Source: an uncultured Acidobacteriota bacterium
GTDB taxonomy: Bacteria; Acidobacteriota; UBA6911; RPQK01; JAJDTT01
DNA length: 64,000 bases
Direction of reading: 5' to 3'
NCBI GenBank assembly: GCA_951812665.1
Contig: CATOST010000016.1
Span: 151,248-215,247, forward strand
Shown here piece by piece: positions 9,358 to 17,629 of the stretch. Under the pieces are notes generated by a model. That model was given only the letters and a program-made list of their open reading frames with translations, was not told where the DNA came from and did not search any database. The position numbers were made by a program, and so were the translations under genes. Numbering within the stretch: the stretch's first letter is position 1; every line of letters starts with the position of its first letter.

Positions 9358-9746
9358 TTCAGAATCACCGCCGCCGAGAACTCGTCCTTTTTCTGTCGCC
9401 GCCGGTGGGGCGGGATCCGCAGTTCCCGCATGACCGATTCGGCCTCCTTGGTCGACAGGCGTTCGTCCATCCACTCGACCGGAACCGTCCCCTGCCGGCG
9501 CAAACGGGACACCAGGGGGATGGCGGCTTGTACGATGGGACTGGGCCGGCCGCTCAGATGCCGGGGTTGCCCCACGATCAGCCTCTCCACCTGGTATTTG
9601 CGCATCAGACCGGTGAGCATTTCGACATCCTTCTCCACGCTTTCCCGTTCAAAGGTGAGCAAGGGACGCGACGTCAGCTTCAGAGGGTCGGTCACGGCGA
9701 CCCCGCATCGCTTGGACCCCACGTCCAAGGCCATCCATCGGGTCAT
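9315..9746 (-). CDS. ruvX: RuvX/YqgF, putative pre-16S rRNA nuclease
   Basis: Small RNase-H-fold protein of the YqgF/RuvX family, linked to processing of the 16S rRNA 5' end and once proposed as a Holliday-junction resolvase. The start chosen is the ATG at 9744-9746 giving MTRWMALDVGSKRCGVAVTD. The longer reading would use a TTG at 9764. The catalytic aspartates are in LDVGSKR and in the C-terminal KKDEFSAAVIL, and the WMDERLSTKEAE motif sits between them. The length of 143 residues is normal. A possible TATAAC -10 element lies about 35 bp upstream on the minus strand. It overlaps mltG by 43 bp. Confidence 0.9.
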   Translation of the reverse strand: MTRWMALDVGSKRCGVAVTDPLKLTSRPLLTFERESVEKDVEMLTGLMRKYQVERLIVGQPRHLSGRPSPIVQAAIPLVSRLRRQGTVPVEWMDERLSTKEAESVMRELRIPPHRRRQKKDEFSAAVILKWYLEERAFPEFPG

Positions 9747-9881
9747 GGTGCCGCTATTTGCCAATGAACCGGTCTCTCAGGTTATACGGATCGGCCGATC
9801 GATTCGTTCCGGCAAGCGCGGCAGACAGGTCGAAGGGGACACCCGAATTGGAGTCGGGGACGGCGCATTGGACTCCTCTCG

Positions 9882-10802
9882 TTACGATTTCCGATAGTAG
9901 TGACCCAACGAGTCCCAGCTCAGCCAGTGATCGGGATATCGGCGAATGTCCTGTTCCAGCAGTCCCACCAGCTTTTGCATGAATTGCGCCCGGTCGGCGG
10001 CCGGGCGAAAAGTGTCGGTCACTTCGGAGATCTCGATCTCCTGGTATCCCGTCTCCTGGTTTCTGTGGATCCTCCAGTGGAAAAGGCGGGACCCGGTGGT
10101 GAAGAAGAGGCTGGCGATGCCGTAGGGGAACCAGGCACGCCGGCCGAAGAAGGTGACCTCCGTCGTGTATTTCGGGTTGACCAGGGTGGGCAGGACATCG
10201 ATCAGCATCATGACGACCTCACCGGCTCGAAGTTTCTCCACCAGCCGGGAGTAGTTCCCGCGTCCGGTTACGAGAAGGGGATGCCCGATGGCGGTTTCGA
10301 TCCAGCGGACCCGCTTCCTGCTGTAGCGGAGCACCGCAGGGTGCAGGGGATTGTCTTCGGGCTCGATGGACCGCGCGACGATGTTCATGGGGACTCCGCT
10401 CTTACCGGCGAAGACGAAGAAGAGGCCGGTGCTCCCCATGTGGCTGGAAAAAAGAAGAACGCCGTCCCCGGAGGATGCGGCTTCCCGGAGGGTGTCCAGC
10501 CCGCTGCAACGGACGAAGGATTGGAGTTGGCTCAGCGGCTTGGAATACCAGAACACCTCCATCGCGTCGCGGGATGCGACCTGGTAGTGGCCCATGACGA
10601 TCCGCCGCCGCTCACCCGCATCGAGGTGGGGAAACACGGACTCGACGTTGCGCGAGGCCCAGGTAAAGGAGTCACGGCGCGAGTAGGTCAGCAATCTTCC
10701 CCGGAAATCGGCCAAGCCGTAGGCCAGCGCGCGGGGCAGCTTCGAGATGGTGGGCAGGGCCGCTTCGTAGTCGGCTGCCTTGATCCAATCCATCAGGCCC
10801 AT
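9882..10802 (-). CDS. LpxL/HtrB-like acyltransferase with an altered HX4D/E motif
   Basis: Peripheral membrane acyltransferase of the lysophospholipid/lipid A late acyltransferase superfamily, 306 residues, matching LpxL-like length. Recognisable blocks are LRRLE-like helices at the N terminus, LLFSSHMGSTG near residue 120, VARSIEPEDNPLHP, and the C-terminal RYPDHWLSWDSLGHYY, which corresponds to the usual P-E-Q-W/Y-W-H region. The catalytic histidine is present but the acidic residue five positions later, needed in the HX4(D/E) dyad, is glycine (HMGSTG). The enzyme may be inactive, use another acid, or represent a variant group. It follows the dehydrogenase gene by 39 bp and is probably in the same transcript. 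Confidence 0.75.
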   Translation of the reverse strand: MGLMDWIKAADYEAALPTISKLPRALAYGLADFRGRLLTYSRRDSFTWASRNVESVFPHLDAGERRRIVMGHYQVASRDAMEVFWYSKPLSQLQSFVRCSGLDTLREAASSGDGVLLFSSHMGSTGLFFVFAGKSGVPMNIVARSIEPEDNPLHPAVLRYSRKRVRWIETAIGHPLLVTGRGNYSRLVEKLRAGEVVMMLIDVLPTLVNPKYTTEVTFFGRRAWFPYGIASLFFTTGSRLFHWRIHRNQETGYQEIEISEVTDTFRPAADRAQFMQKLVGLLEQDIRRYPDHWLSWDSLGHYYRKS

Positions 10803-10841
10803 GGCGAATCTACCGGAGCGGACAGGAAGGAACCGGTCCGG

Positions 10842-11900
10842 TCAGCCGGTTTCCCATCCCGAGTCGATATTCAGCTCTTCGCAAACTTGAAGGATCTGCC
10901 CGATGGTGGTCCCGGCCAGCGGAATCCCCTCCCGCGTTCGCCGCTTCGAGGTGCGCACCTCCAACTCGCCGGGGACGAGGATTTCACCGTCGGGATCGAT
11001 GGTGCGGGAACTCTTCACGTACCGGACGTACCGGTCGACCTCGTCGAAGAACTCGTCACGGTCCGCGAACCAGCTCCGGTCGATGACGATGGTGAACATG
11101 CCGTTGGCCAGTTGGTGGGCGTAGGCGGGATTGGTGCACGATCCGCCGGTGAGGGCTCCCGCCAGTATTTCGATCATGAAGCTCAGGATGTAGCCCTTGT
11201 GTCCCGCAATGGGGAGTATGGAACCGGGAGGATGCCGGTAGAAGAGTTCGGGATCGTTGGTGGGACGGCCCTCCGAGTCGATGAGGCACCCGTCGGGGAC
11301 TCGCACGCCCTTGTGGAGCGCCACCCGGACCTTCCCCTCCGCGATCATGCAGGCGGACATGTCCATGATCAGGGGAGGGCCCGCTCGCTGGGGAACGCCG
11401 AAAGCGATGGGATTGGCGGAGAGGCGCCGGTCTTTGCCCCCATAGGGCGCCACCAGATTGCCCATTCCGCTGGTGTTCACGAAGTGCAGGCTGAGCATCC
11501 CCGCGGCAGTCGCCATCTCCGGCCAATCGCCGATCCGCCCCAGGTGTCCGGTGTTTCGGAGTCCCACCAGGCTGCAACCGTGGCGCCGGGCCCGGTCGAT
11601 GGCGACCTCCATGGTCTGCTCTCCGGTCGACTGTCCGAAGCCGCTGTTTCCGTCGAGCACCGCGATCGGACCCCGGTCCAACACGAACGTCACTTTCCGG
11701 TTGGGCAGGACCAGGCCCTTCTTGATCCACTCCCAGTAGCGCGGGATTCGGATGATCCCGTGGGAGTCGTGCCCCACCAGGTTGCTTTTCACCAGGCGGG
11801 TGGCAATATTGAGCGCCTCCCGCTCATTGGAGCCAGCGGCGGCGAAGATGCGCCGGGCCAGATCCCTCAACTCGTCGGCCGAAAAGATTCTCGATTGCAT
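10842..11900 (-). CDS. Ldh-family NAD(P)-dependent 2-hydroxyacid dehydrogenase
   Basis: Cytoplasmic oxidoreductase of the malate/L-sulfolactate/ureidoglycolate dehydrogenase (Ldh/YlbC) family, which has its own fold unrelated to classical lactate dehydrogenase. Family blocks include SNLVGHDSHGIIRIPRY with the catalytic histidine, LDGNSGFGQ, RNTGHLGRIGDW, ANPIAFGVP and GHKGYILSFMIEILAGALTGG. The 352-residue length is normal. AGGGA stands five bases before the ATG. It sits 15 bp after the GH67-like gene and downstream of a DapA-like aldolase, so it probably oxidises or reduces a sugar-acid product in the same pathway. The substrate is not evident from the sequence. Confidence 0.88.
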   Translation of the reverse strand: MQSRIFSADELRDLARRIFAAAGSNEREALNIATRLVKSNLVGHDSHGIIRIPRYWEWIKKGLVLPNRKVTFVLDRGPIAVLDGNSGFGQSTGEQTMEVAIDRARRHGCSLVGLRNTGHLGRIGDWPEMATAAGMLSLHFVNTSGMGNLVAPYGGKDRRLSANPIAFGVPQRAGPPLIMDMSACMIAEGKVRVALHKGVRVPDGCLIDSEGRPTNDPELFYRHPPGSILPIAGHKGYILSFMIEILAGALTGGSCTNPAYAHQLANGMFTIVIDRSWFADRDEFFDEVDRYVRYVKSSRTIDPDGEILVPGELEVRTSKRRTREGIPLAGTTIGQILQVCEELNIDSGWETG

Positions 11901-11915
11901 CGATTCCCTATCCCG

Positions 11916-14300
11916 TTAGAATTTCATTCTCCAGTTTTCCGCTTCCAGGTAGACGTCCAGGGCGACCCCTTTGAGGTAGTCTCGACAGAAGTAGTTGAGA
12001 ACGCCAAGCGCCCCCAGATCGGAAGGATCGCGGACGGCGCCGGCCCAGGATCGGATCCCCGAATCCAGGAGTATCACCGCCCTCTCCAGTTTTCCGTGGG
12101 CTCCCCGGATCCGCTTCTCGAAGCTGCGGGCGTCTTTCTGGACGAAGGCCTGCTGGGAGAGGTCGTATTCGACCCGGGCCCGGCGAACCGTCTGCACGGC
12201 TTCGATGTATTCGACGCCGAAACGGACCTGCCCCAGGAGCTGCTCCAGGTAGCTCCGTCCCTCGGGCCGCGTCTTCTCCAGAGCGGACTCCAGCAGGGGG
12301 ACGGCCTCCACGTAGTAGGCCTTCAGTTCGTTCCATTCCGGGACCGGACCCTGCAGGCTGTGCCAGTGCTTGCGCATCATCCGGGTGACCGGAAAGAGGA
12401 ACCCCATGGCGATCTCGTCCCCCCGGGCCGTGGCCCTTTCCAGGGTCCGGTAGAACTCCATCATCTCGGGGACGGCTTCGGAGCCGCAGACCCGTTCCAC
12501 CTGGTCCCGGTAGACCGATTCGGGAGTCGCCTCGGAGGACCAGGAGGCCTGGGCCAGGTAAGCCGTTCCCGCTTCCAGCTTGGTCACCAGGAACTGACGG
12601 CCGAAGAAGCCGTGTACGCCGTACCGTTCCATGGCCTGCAGAATGCGATGAAGTGGCTGCGTGGGGAGCTGAGGCAGGATGCCGACGTTGTCGTCCGCCA
12701 GAGTCGCCAGAGTGGCCACCTGCCCCGGATGCTCGTTGGCAAAGGACAGCATCTCCGCGCGGCGGGCCGCCAGCGAGGTCAGGTAGTCCATCCGGACCAG
12801 AAGCAGCGAACGTTCCGGGAAGATCTTGAGCATGACCGGGTAGAACTCGTCGCTGAAGGTGGCGACCACGACGGTCGCGTCCGGATTGGCAGTCCCTTCC
12901 AGGATCCGCTCCTCGTTGAGAAGCTTGTCCAGAGTGTCCGCGTTGGCGATGGCCCCCTTGAGTTCATACAGGGGCCGGCCCGGGCTGCGGACGCCCACCG
13001 GCAGGGTATTGGTTCGGGCCGATTCCTCCATCCGTTCCAGGCTGAATCGGGGCTCCAGTTTGTATTTGCGGTCCAGGCGCTTCCACATGGCCTTGTAATA
13101 CTCGCCGCCTCCCGGATTCTCGGGCTGGGTCAGGCCGTAGAAGTCCGCCTCCGGATAGGTGTTGATGTGAGCCCGGATGATGGCCTTGTTCAGACCGGTG
13201 ACCACCGGGTTGTCCGGGGTCATATAGGGGAAGGCCGTGGGGTCGACGCCGTACTCGGAGATGCCCAGCCGGCCGTTGTGCGTGCCCTTCATCAATTCCC
13301 GGGGGACGTACTCCCGGTCGGACCATTCGGGGAGCCGCCAGTTGAACTCGTTGGTGAACTGGTTGATCCGGAAGTTGATGCCGGTCATCATCCCCCGGCT
13401 CTTGGCGTACGCCAGCAGATCGTGCAGGAGCTTCTGAGCGGCGCGGACCCGTTCCTCGTAGGTCTCGGCCCCGACCATGTCGGGGTTCACCAACTCGTTG
13501 CGCCCCCCGAAGAGCTCGCGCCCGATGGTCTCGCCATGAATCGGCACCTTCCATCCGTAATGGAAGACACCGGTCGTCTTGGGCTGATCCCGGAATTGAA
13601 AGTGGACGAAGGGCTGGTGGGGATAGATCTGACAGTACAGGACGTTGAACTTCAACTTGGCCAACTGATCGATGAGGTGCCGGTAGTCGTCCATCCCGTA
13701 GAAGATGAGCGAGGTGGCCAGATTGTTGATGGCCCGATAGGAGCGGAAACGAAAGCGTGGCTCCTGGACCTTGTCCAGATCCCGAGGGGGGAACTGGGCC
13801 GGACTCGCGGGAAGCACGTCCTTTTCCAGAAGAAACCGCACGCCCAGGTTCTCCAGCAAGTCGTAGACGGCCCAGAGCGTCGCCGCCGGGCTGCCTCCCC
13901 CCACGACCACCGCCGGCTTGCCGTTCCAGGAGACGGACTTCAAGACCAATCCCTGATCGCTGACCTGGGGCCATCCCTGCTCGCCCATCAGCAGGGAGAC
14001 AGCTTGGTTCGTCCCCGGGCTGCCCAGGATCAGGTTGACGTCGGCCTGAGGGGAAATGGCGGTGAGAGGGACCGCCTGGATGCCGTACAGATCGCTCAGG
14101 TAGCGGCGCAGTTCGCGGGCGGCGTAGCGCTCCAATTCCGGCGCCTGGGACCCCAGAACGATGGCGCAGCTCGGGGCGCCCGCTGGGGCGGGGGTGGAGG
14201 CCTCTACAGGGCCGGCACTGAGCCCGGCAAAGACCAAAAGCAGGCCAATCAGAGCCACGACTCGCCTGTCCAGACCACGAGCCATCCCGGATCCATTCAT
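11916..14300 (-). CDS. Exported GH67-like / DUF4838-type glycoside hydrolase-like protein
   Basis: Large exported protein (794 residues from the preferred start). A Sec signal peptide (about VVALIGLLLVFAGLSAGPVEA) precedes an N-terminal domain typical of alpha-glucuronidases and hexosaminidases: YAARELRRYLSDLYG, VNLILGSPGT, and LWAVYDLLENLGVRFL. A barrel-like domain follows, with FNVLYCQIYPHQPFV and MMTGINFRINQFTNEF, then a helical C-terminal region. Exact family and catalytic acids are not certain. GGAGAG is four bases before the ATG at 14298-14300, and a second ATG twelve bases upstream is less well placed. It ends 15 bp before the Ldh-type gene and follows the aldolase gene by 21 bp, suggesting uptake or breakdown of an acidic glycan. 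Confidence 0.72.
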   Translation of the reverse strand: MNGSGMARGLDRRVVALIGLLLVFAGLSAGPVEASTPAPAGAPSCAIVLGSQAPELERYAARELRRYLSDLYGIQAVPLTAISPQADVNLILGSPGTNQAVSLLMGEQGWPQVSDQGLVLKSVSWNGKPAVVVGGGSPAATLWAVYDLLENLGVRFLLEKDVLPASPAQFPPRDLDKVQEPRFRFRSYRAINNLATSLIFYGMDDYRHLIDQLAKLKFNVLYCQIYPHQPFVHFQFRDQPKTTGVFHYGWKVPIHGETIGRELFGGRNELVNPDMVGAETYEERVRAAQKLLHDLLAYAKSRGMMTGINFRINQFTNEFNWRLPEWSDREYVPRELMKGTHNGRLGISEYGVDPTAFPYMTPDNPVVTGLNKAIIRAHINTYPEADFYGLTQPENPGGGEYYKAMWKRLDRKYKLEPRFSLERMEESARTNTLPVGVRSPGRPLYELKGAIANADTLDKLLNEERILEGTANPDATVVVATFSDEFYPVMLKIFPERSLLLVRMDYLTSLAARRAEMLSFANEHPGQVATLATLADDNVGILPQLPTQPLHRILQAMERYGVHGFFGRQFLVTKLEAGTAYLAQASWSSEATPESVYRDQVERVCGSEAVPEMMEFYRTLERATARGDEIAMGFLFPVTRMMRKHWHSLQGPVPEWNELKAYYVEAVPLLESALEKTRPEGRSYLEQLLGQVRFGVEYIEAVQTVRRARVEYDLSQQAFVQKDARSFEKRIRGAHGKLERAVILLDSGIRSWAGAVRDPSDLGALGVLNYFCRDYLKGVALDVYLEAENWRMKF

Positions 14301-14321
14301 GAGACTCTCCATTCCTGGGGC

Positions 14322-15257
14322 TCAGGCAGAGGAGACGGATGCCTCCAGTTCCAAGTAGTAGTCGATGAGTTCGTCGGCGACACGGCCGTTGTACCGATCC
14401 CACCGGAAATCTCCGAGCCGCATGCGGTCGGTGGCGAAGATGCCTTTTCGCACCAGCAGCCGTTTTCCGAAAGCGATGGCCACCAACAGGTCCTGGTGGG
14501 TAAACCCCACGACGGGCTGGACACGATTGAAGATTCGGATCGCTTCCTGCCGGCGTCCTTTGCGATAACAGCGGTCGACGGCTGACCAGACCCGCACCAT
14601 GGAGCATTCGGGAATCATGGCGTCCACTCCACGATCCAATGCCTCGATCATCTGGCCGATGGCCCATCCTCCGGCCAGGAACATCTCGCTCCCGCAGATT
14701 TCCCGGATGTCCGTGTACTTGGGACCGGCCGGGTTCGACTCGATCTTGAGTGAGGACAGGCTGGGAAGCACCTGGGTGAGCCGGCGGATCGTTCCAGGTT
14801 CCAGACCCGCGCCGGTGAAGTCCAGATCCTGCAGCATCAGCGGAAAGTCCCCGGCGCCTTCGACCACCTCCCGAAAGAACGGTTCCACCTTTTCCGGTTC
14901 TTGATACAGCTCGGTGGGCACCGCCACCATGTAAGCGGCGGCCCCGACCTCCCGGGCCAGATGGGCCTGCTCGATGCAGACGCGAGGCCGGGTTTCGGAG
15001 GCTCCCACGATGATGGGGACACGCCCGGCCACGATCTCGGTGACACGGCGGACGATGCCGGAGCGCTCTTCGGGGGTGAGGCAGGCGACCTCGCTGGCCA
15101 CCGCCGGAACCATGAAGCCGTTCACGCCTCCTGCAATGGCGTCCTCCACCAGGTTGTCCAGAGAGGGCTGGTCCACAGCGCCCTGGGAATCGAAGGGAGT
15201 CTGGATGACGGAGATGATGCCCCGTTGGAGTGGCGGCGGGCCGGATCGGGAACTCAT
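14322..15257 (-). CDS. DapA/NanA-superfamily aldolase, divergent active site
   Basis: Class I aldolase of the dihydrodipicolinate synthase/N-acetylneuraminate lyase superfamily, cytoplasmic, about 311 residues. The Schiff-base lysine is in LSSLKIES and the early barrel block PFDSQGAVDQPSLDNLVE is typical. Two family features are altered: the TTGE-like loop reads AVASEVACL, and the usual Y-x-N-P tyrosine segment reads LMLQDLDFTG, lacking the tyrosine. It is therefore unlikely to be the lysine-pathway enzyme and is better seen as a sugar-acid aldolase or dehydratase. A strong AGGAGGGAGG lies eight bases before the ATG at 15255-15257, so the ATG 21 bp upstream is not used. It is in an operon with the GH67-like and Ldh genes. 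Confidence 0.85.
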   Translation of the reverse strand: MSSRSGPPPLQRGIISVIQTPFDSQGAVDQPSLDNLVEDAIAGGVNGFMVPAVASEVACLTPEERSGIVRRVTEIVAGRVPIIVGASETRPRVCIEQAHLAREVGAAAYMVAVPTELYQEPEKVEPFFREVVEGAGDFPLMLQDLDFTGAGLEPGTIRRLTQVLPSLSSLKIESNPAGPKYTDIREICGSEMFLAGGWAIGQMIEALDRGVDAMIPECSMVRVWSAVDRCYRKGRRQEAIRIFNRVQPVVGFTHQDLLVAIAFGKRLLVRKGIFATDRMRLGDFRWDRYNGRVADELIDYYLELEASVSSA

Positions 15258-15285
15258 TCCTGGTTCCTCCCTCCTCATCCTGCCC

Positions 15286-16350
15286 CTACACCCGCGCCGT
15301 CTTGGGATTCAGGATGCTGGGATTGTCGTCGATGGCGTAATTCTGAGCCGAGGTTGGGGGTGTGCCCGGGAGCGGTTCCCCTTCGATTTCGAAACCGGCG
15401 TCCCGGATCATGCGGTACACGGGCTGCTTGGGGTCCCCTCGAGTGGCCAGGTAACCGTCCACAAAGAGGGAGTTCGCCGGATAGAGGGAGAGGACCTGCA
15501 GTTGGCGGAGGTGGCCTTCCCGCCCGGCGGCGACCCGGATCTCCGCCCGGGGATTGACGAATCGGAAGGCGCAGAGGATCCGAAGGCAACGAAGCGGCGA
15601 GAGTTGATCGAAGTCGTACACCGGGTTTCCCTCGATGGGGATGAGGAAGTTGACCGGGATCGAGGGGACGTCCAGCGAACGGAGCTCGTACGCCACGTCC
15701 AGGATGTCCTCATCCGTCTCGCCCATTCCGGTGATCATGCCGCTGCAGCTTTCCAGTCCCGCTTGACTGGCCGCTTCCAGGGTGGCGATCCGGTCCTGGT
15801 AGGTGTGGGTGCCCACGATGTTCCCGGTGTGGCGGCGGCTGGTGTTCAGATTGTGATTGAGCCGGTCCAGGCCGGCCTGTTTGAACAGGCTCGCCTTTTC
15901 CAAGTCCACCAGGCCCGCCGAGAGACAGGTCCGGATCCCCACCTCCTGGTCGATGCGGCGGATGATCCGGGCCAGCTTGGCCGCTTCGTGGGGCGTGGGA
16001 CCGCGCCCGCTGGCCACCATGCAGTAGCGGTAGACCCCCTGTTCCTTGGCCTCCCGGGCCTCCTGGACGATGGCCTCCTCGTCCTTCATGGCGTACTTGC
16101 GCAGCGGGGCCTGGGCGATCTTGGACTGGGCGCAGTAACCGCAGTCCTCGGGACAGAGGCCGTTCTTGATGTTGTTGATCTGGTGGACCTTCACCTTGCG
16201 CCCGAAGCGGGCCATCCGCACGTCGCCGGCGGCCGCCACCAGGCGGAGGATGTCGACGGTGGGATCGGTCAGCACCTCCAGCGCGTCTCCCCGGGGGAAG
16301 AGCTCTCCGCTCAGGGATATCCTGGTCCAGCGTTCGTATCGGTTCTCCAT
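15286..16350 (-). CDS. bioB: Biotin synthase
   Basis: Radical-SAM enzyme that inserts sulfur into dethiobiotin. The SAM cluster motif CPEDCGYC (C-x3-C-x2-C) is preceded by KVHQINNIKNGL. YCMVASGRGPT, LDRLNHNLNTS and GMGETDEDI are standard BioB blocks, and the [2Fe-2S] cluster ligands appear as SCSGMI and the following conserved arginine region. The start MENRYERW at 16350 gives a protein of 354 residues, near family size. The open frame upstream to 16581 has no family similarity. No other biotin genes are nearby. The gene lies 28 bp before the aldolase gene, so it may head the same transcript although the functions are unrelated. Confidence 0.92.
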   Translation of the reverse strand: MENRYERWTRISLSGELFPRGDALEVLTDPTVDILRLVAAAGDVRMARFGRKVKVHQINNIKNGLCPEDCGYCAQSKIAQAPLRKYAMKDEEAIVQEAREAKEQGVYRYCMVASGRGPTPHEAAKLARIIRRIDQEVGIRTCLSAGLVDLEKASLFKQAGLDRLNHNLNTSRRHTGNIVGTHTYQDRIATLEAASQAGLESCSGMITGMGETDEDILDVAYELRSLDVPSIPVNFLIPIEGNPVYDFDQLSPLRCLRILCAFRFVNPRAEIRVAAGREGHLRQLQVLSLYPANSLFVDGYLATRGDPKQPVYRMIRDAGFEIEGEPLPGTPPTSAQNYAIDDNPSILNPKTARV

Positions 16351-16585
16351 CTCTCGTTCCACGCCTGTCCGCCGCAGTCTACTACGCGACCATGATGCGG
16401 AGCTTCCGAGGATCCGGGAACTCCACGAGACGCCCATGATATCTTCTGGTGCCAAACTTTCCCACGTCCGCATGCTCCCTCGTCCCGAACGGTCCCCATC
16501 CAGTCTTGCCTGAGCTTCATGAGGAAGGTGAGGATGCTTGCTGACGTTCGTTCGGTCGAACTGGGCGGCGGCGTTTGCCATGGAC

Positions 16586-16594
16586 TGCTAAACT
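16586..16594 (+). promoter_or_regulatory. Extended -10 promoter element before proC
   Basis: TGCTAAACT gives a TGn extension plus a -10-like TAAACT ending 28 bp before the proC start. No convincing -35 is present. The same TGCTANNCT/AAT style recurs before both tRNAs and other genes in the window. The 272-bp space between the bioB and proC starts holds no gene. Confidence 0.5.
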
Positions 16595-16622
16595 TTGTCC
16601 GACTGTTGGTTCGGAGAGTCTC

Positions 16623-17456
16623 ATGCAGGAAAAAAATGTTCTTCTGATCGGTGGCGGAAACATGGGATCGGCCCTGCTCCGGGGGATCATCCAGTCCGGA
16701 TTGGCCCCGGCCCGGAAGATCACCGTGATCGACATCCTGACCGACCGTCTGGAGGAGCTTCGCACACTCCATGGCGTGGAAGTCGACGTCACTCCGGGTC
16801 CCCATGTCGCCGTAGCCGACGTCATCATCCTCGCCGTCAAACCTCAGATCCTTCCCAAAGTGGCCGCTGACATTCGTGATTCCGTGCGTCCCATTCAACT
16901 CGTCGTATCCATCATGGCCGGGGTCGAGAGCACCCGAATTCGGGACCTCCTGGGAAAGAACAATCCGGTCATTCGGGTCATGCCCAACATCGCCGCCACC
17001 GTGGATGCCGCGGCCAGCGCTATTGCAGGTTGCCATCCGGCAACCGAAGAGCACTACCAGGTGGCCGAGACCCTCTTCGGTGCGGTGGGAGAAGTGGTGC
17101 GGGTGGAGGAGAAGCTCCTGGACGCCGTCACCGGACTCAGCGGCAGCGGGCCAGCCTACGTCTACACCGTCATCGAGGCCCTCTGCGACGGCGGGGTCCA
17201 CATGGGACTGCCCCGGGACGTGGCCATGAAGCTGGCCGCTCAGACCGTGTTGGGAGCCGCCAAGCTGGTGCAGGAGAGTGGCGACCATCCCGCCGTGTTG
17301 CGCGATCGGGTGACGACGCCGGGCGGCACCACGGCAGCGGCGTTGAGGGAGTTGGAGGACCGGGGCCTGCGAGCCGCGCTCTTGAGCGCCGTAGCGGCGG
17401 CAACGGCCCGATCCAGCGAGTTGAACCGGAAGTCCGCGGAATCGAACGGGTCCTGA
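16623..17456 (+). CDS. proC: Pyrroline-5-carboxylate reductase
   Basis: Last enzyme of proline synthesis, reducing pyrroline-5-carboxylate with NAD(P)H in the cytoplasm. The chosen ATG gives MQEKNVLLIGGGNMGSALL with the Rossmann glycine-rich motif. ILAVKPQILPKV, VIRVMPNIAA, TGLSGSGPAYVY and the C-terminal RVTTPGGTTAAAL are all family hallmarks. The product is 277 residues, typical. The open frame extends 16 codons upstream, but these lie within the promoter region and do not look coding. proC stands alone, facing tRNA-Val on the other strand. Confidence 0.95.
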   Translation: MQEKNVLLIGGGNMGSALLRGIIQSGLAPARKITVIDILTDRLEELRTLHGVEVDVTPGPHVAVADVIILAVKPQILPKVAADIRDSVRPIQLVVSIMAGVESTRIRDLLGKNNPVIRVMPNIAATVDAAASAIAGCHPATEEHYQVAETLFGAVGEVVRVEEKLLDAVTGLSGSGPAYVYTVIEALCDGGVHMGLPRDVAMKLAAQTVLGAAKLVQESGDHPAVLRDRVTTPGGTTAAALRELEDRGLRAALLSAVAAATARSSELNRKSAESNGS

Positions 17457-17469
17457 GAGGGGCCGGTTC

Positions 17470-17545
17470 TGGTGGGCGGTGGCAGGTTCGAACTGCCGAC
17501 CTCCTCCTTGTAAGGGAGGCGCTCTCCCAGCTGAGCTAACCGCCC
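17470..17545 (-). tRNA. tRNA-Val (anticodon TAC)
   Basis: Read on the minus strand, the 7-bp acceptor GGGCGGT pairs with ACCGCCC. The D arm is TTAGCTCAGCTGGGAGAG, the anticodon stem CCTCC/GGAGG encloses loop CTTACAA with anticodon TAC, and the T arm has GTTCGAA. The CCA end is encoded. It reads GUA and, by wobble, other valine codons. Confidence 0.97.
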
Positions 17546-17591
17546 AAAACCGAGTCCGGCGGACCCGAAGACGGGTCTCGAAGGCCAAATC

Positions 17592-17600
17592 AGTATAGCA
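17592..17600 (-). promoter_or_regulatory. Extended -10 promoter of tRNA-Val
   Basis: On the minus strand the bases read TGCTATACT, an extended -10 element, 46 bp before the mature tRNA 5' end. It matches the element before tRNA-Gln (TGCTATAAT) almost exactly, which is good support for real promoter function. Confidence 0.65.
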
Positions 17601-17629
17601 GTCCGTGGACAGGGACCCCAAAGGAAGGA

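Noticed and set aside
9900..14585. A 1561-codon open frame on the plus strand
   Set aside because: It lies opposite the acyltransferase, dehydrogenase, GH67-like and aldolase genes. GC-rich coding sequence often leaves the antisense frame open, and the translation has no recognisable domain.
17470..17545. tRNA-Val as an integration site for the island
   Set aside because: The island is more than 10 kb away, and no duplicated tRNA end or integrase was seen near either tRNA.
17592..17612. ATAG followed by CAGTCCGTGG, resembling a MITE end with its target duplication
   Set aside because: The match stops after ten bases. Read on the other strand it is the TGCTATACT promoter of tRNA-Val, a better explanation.
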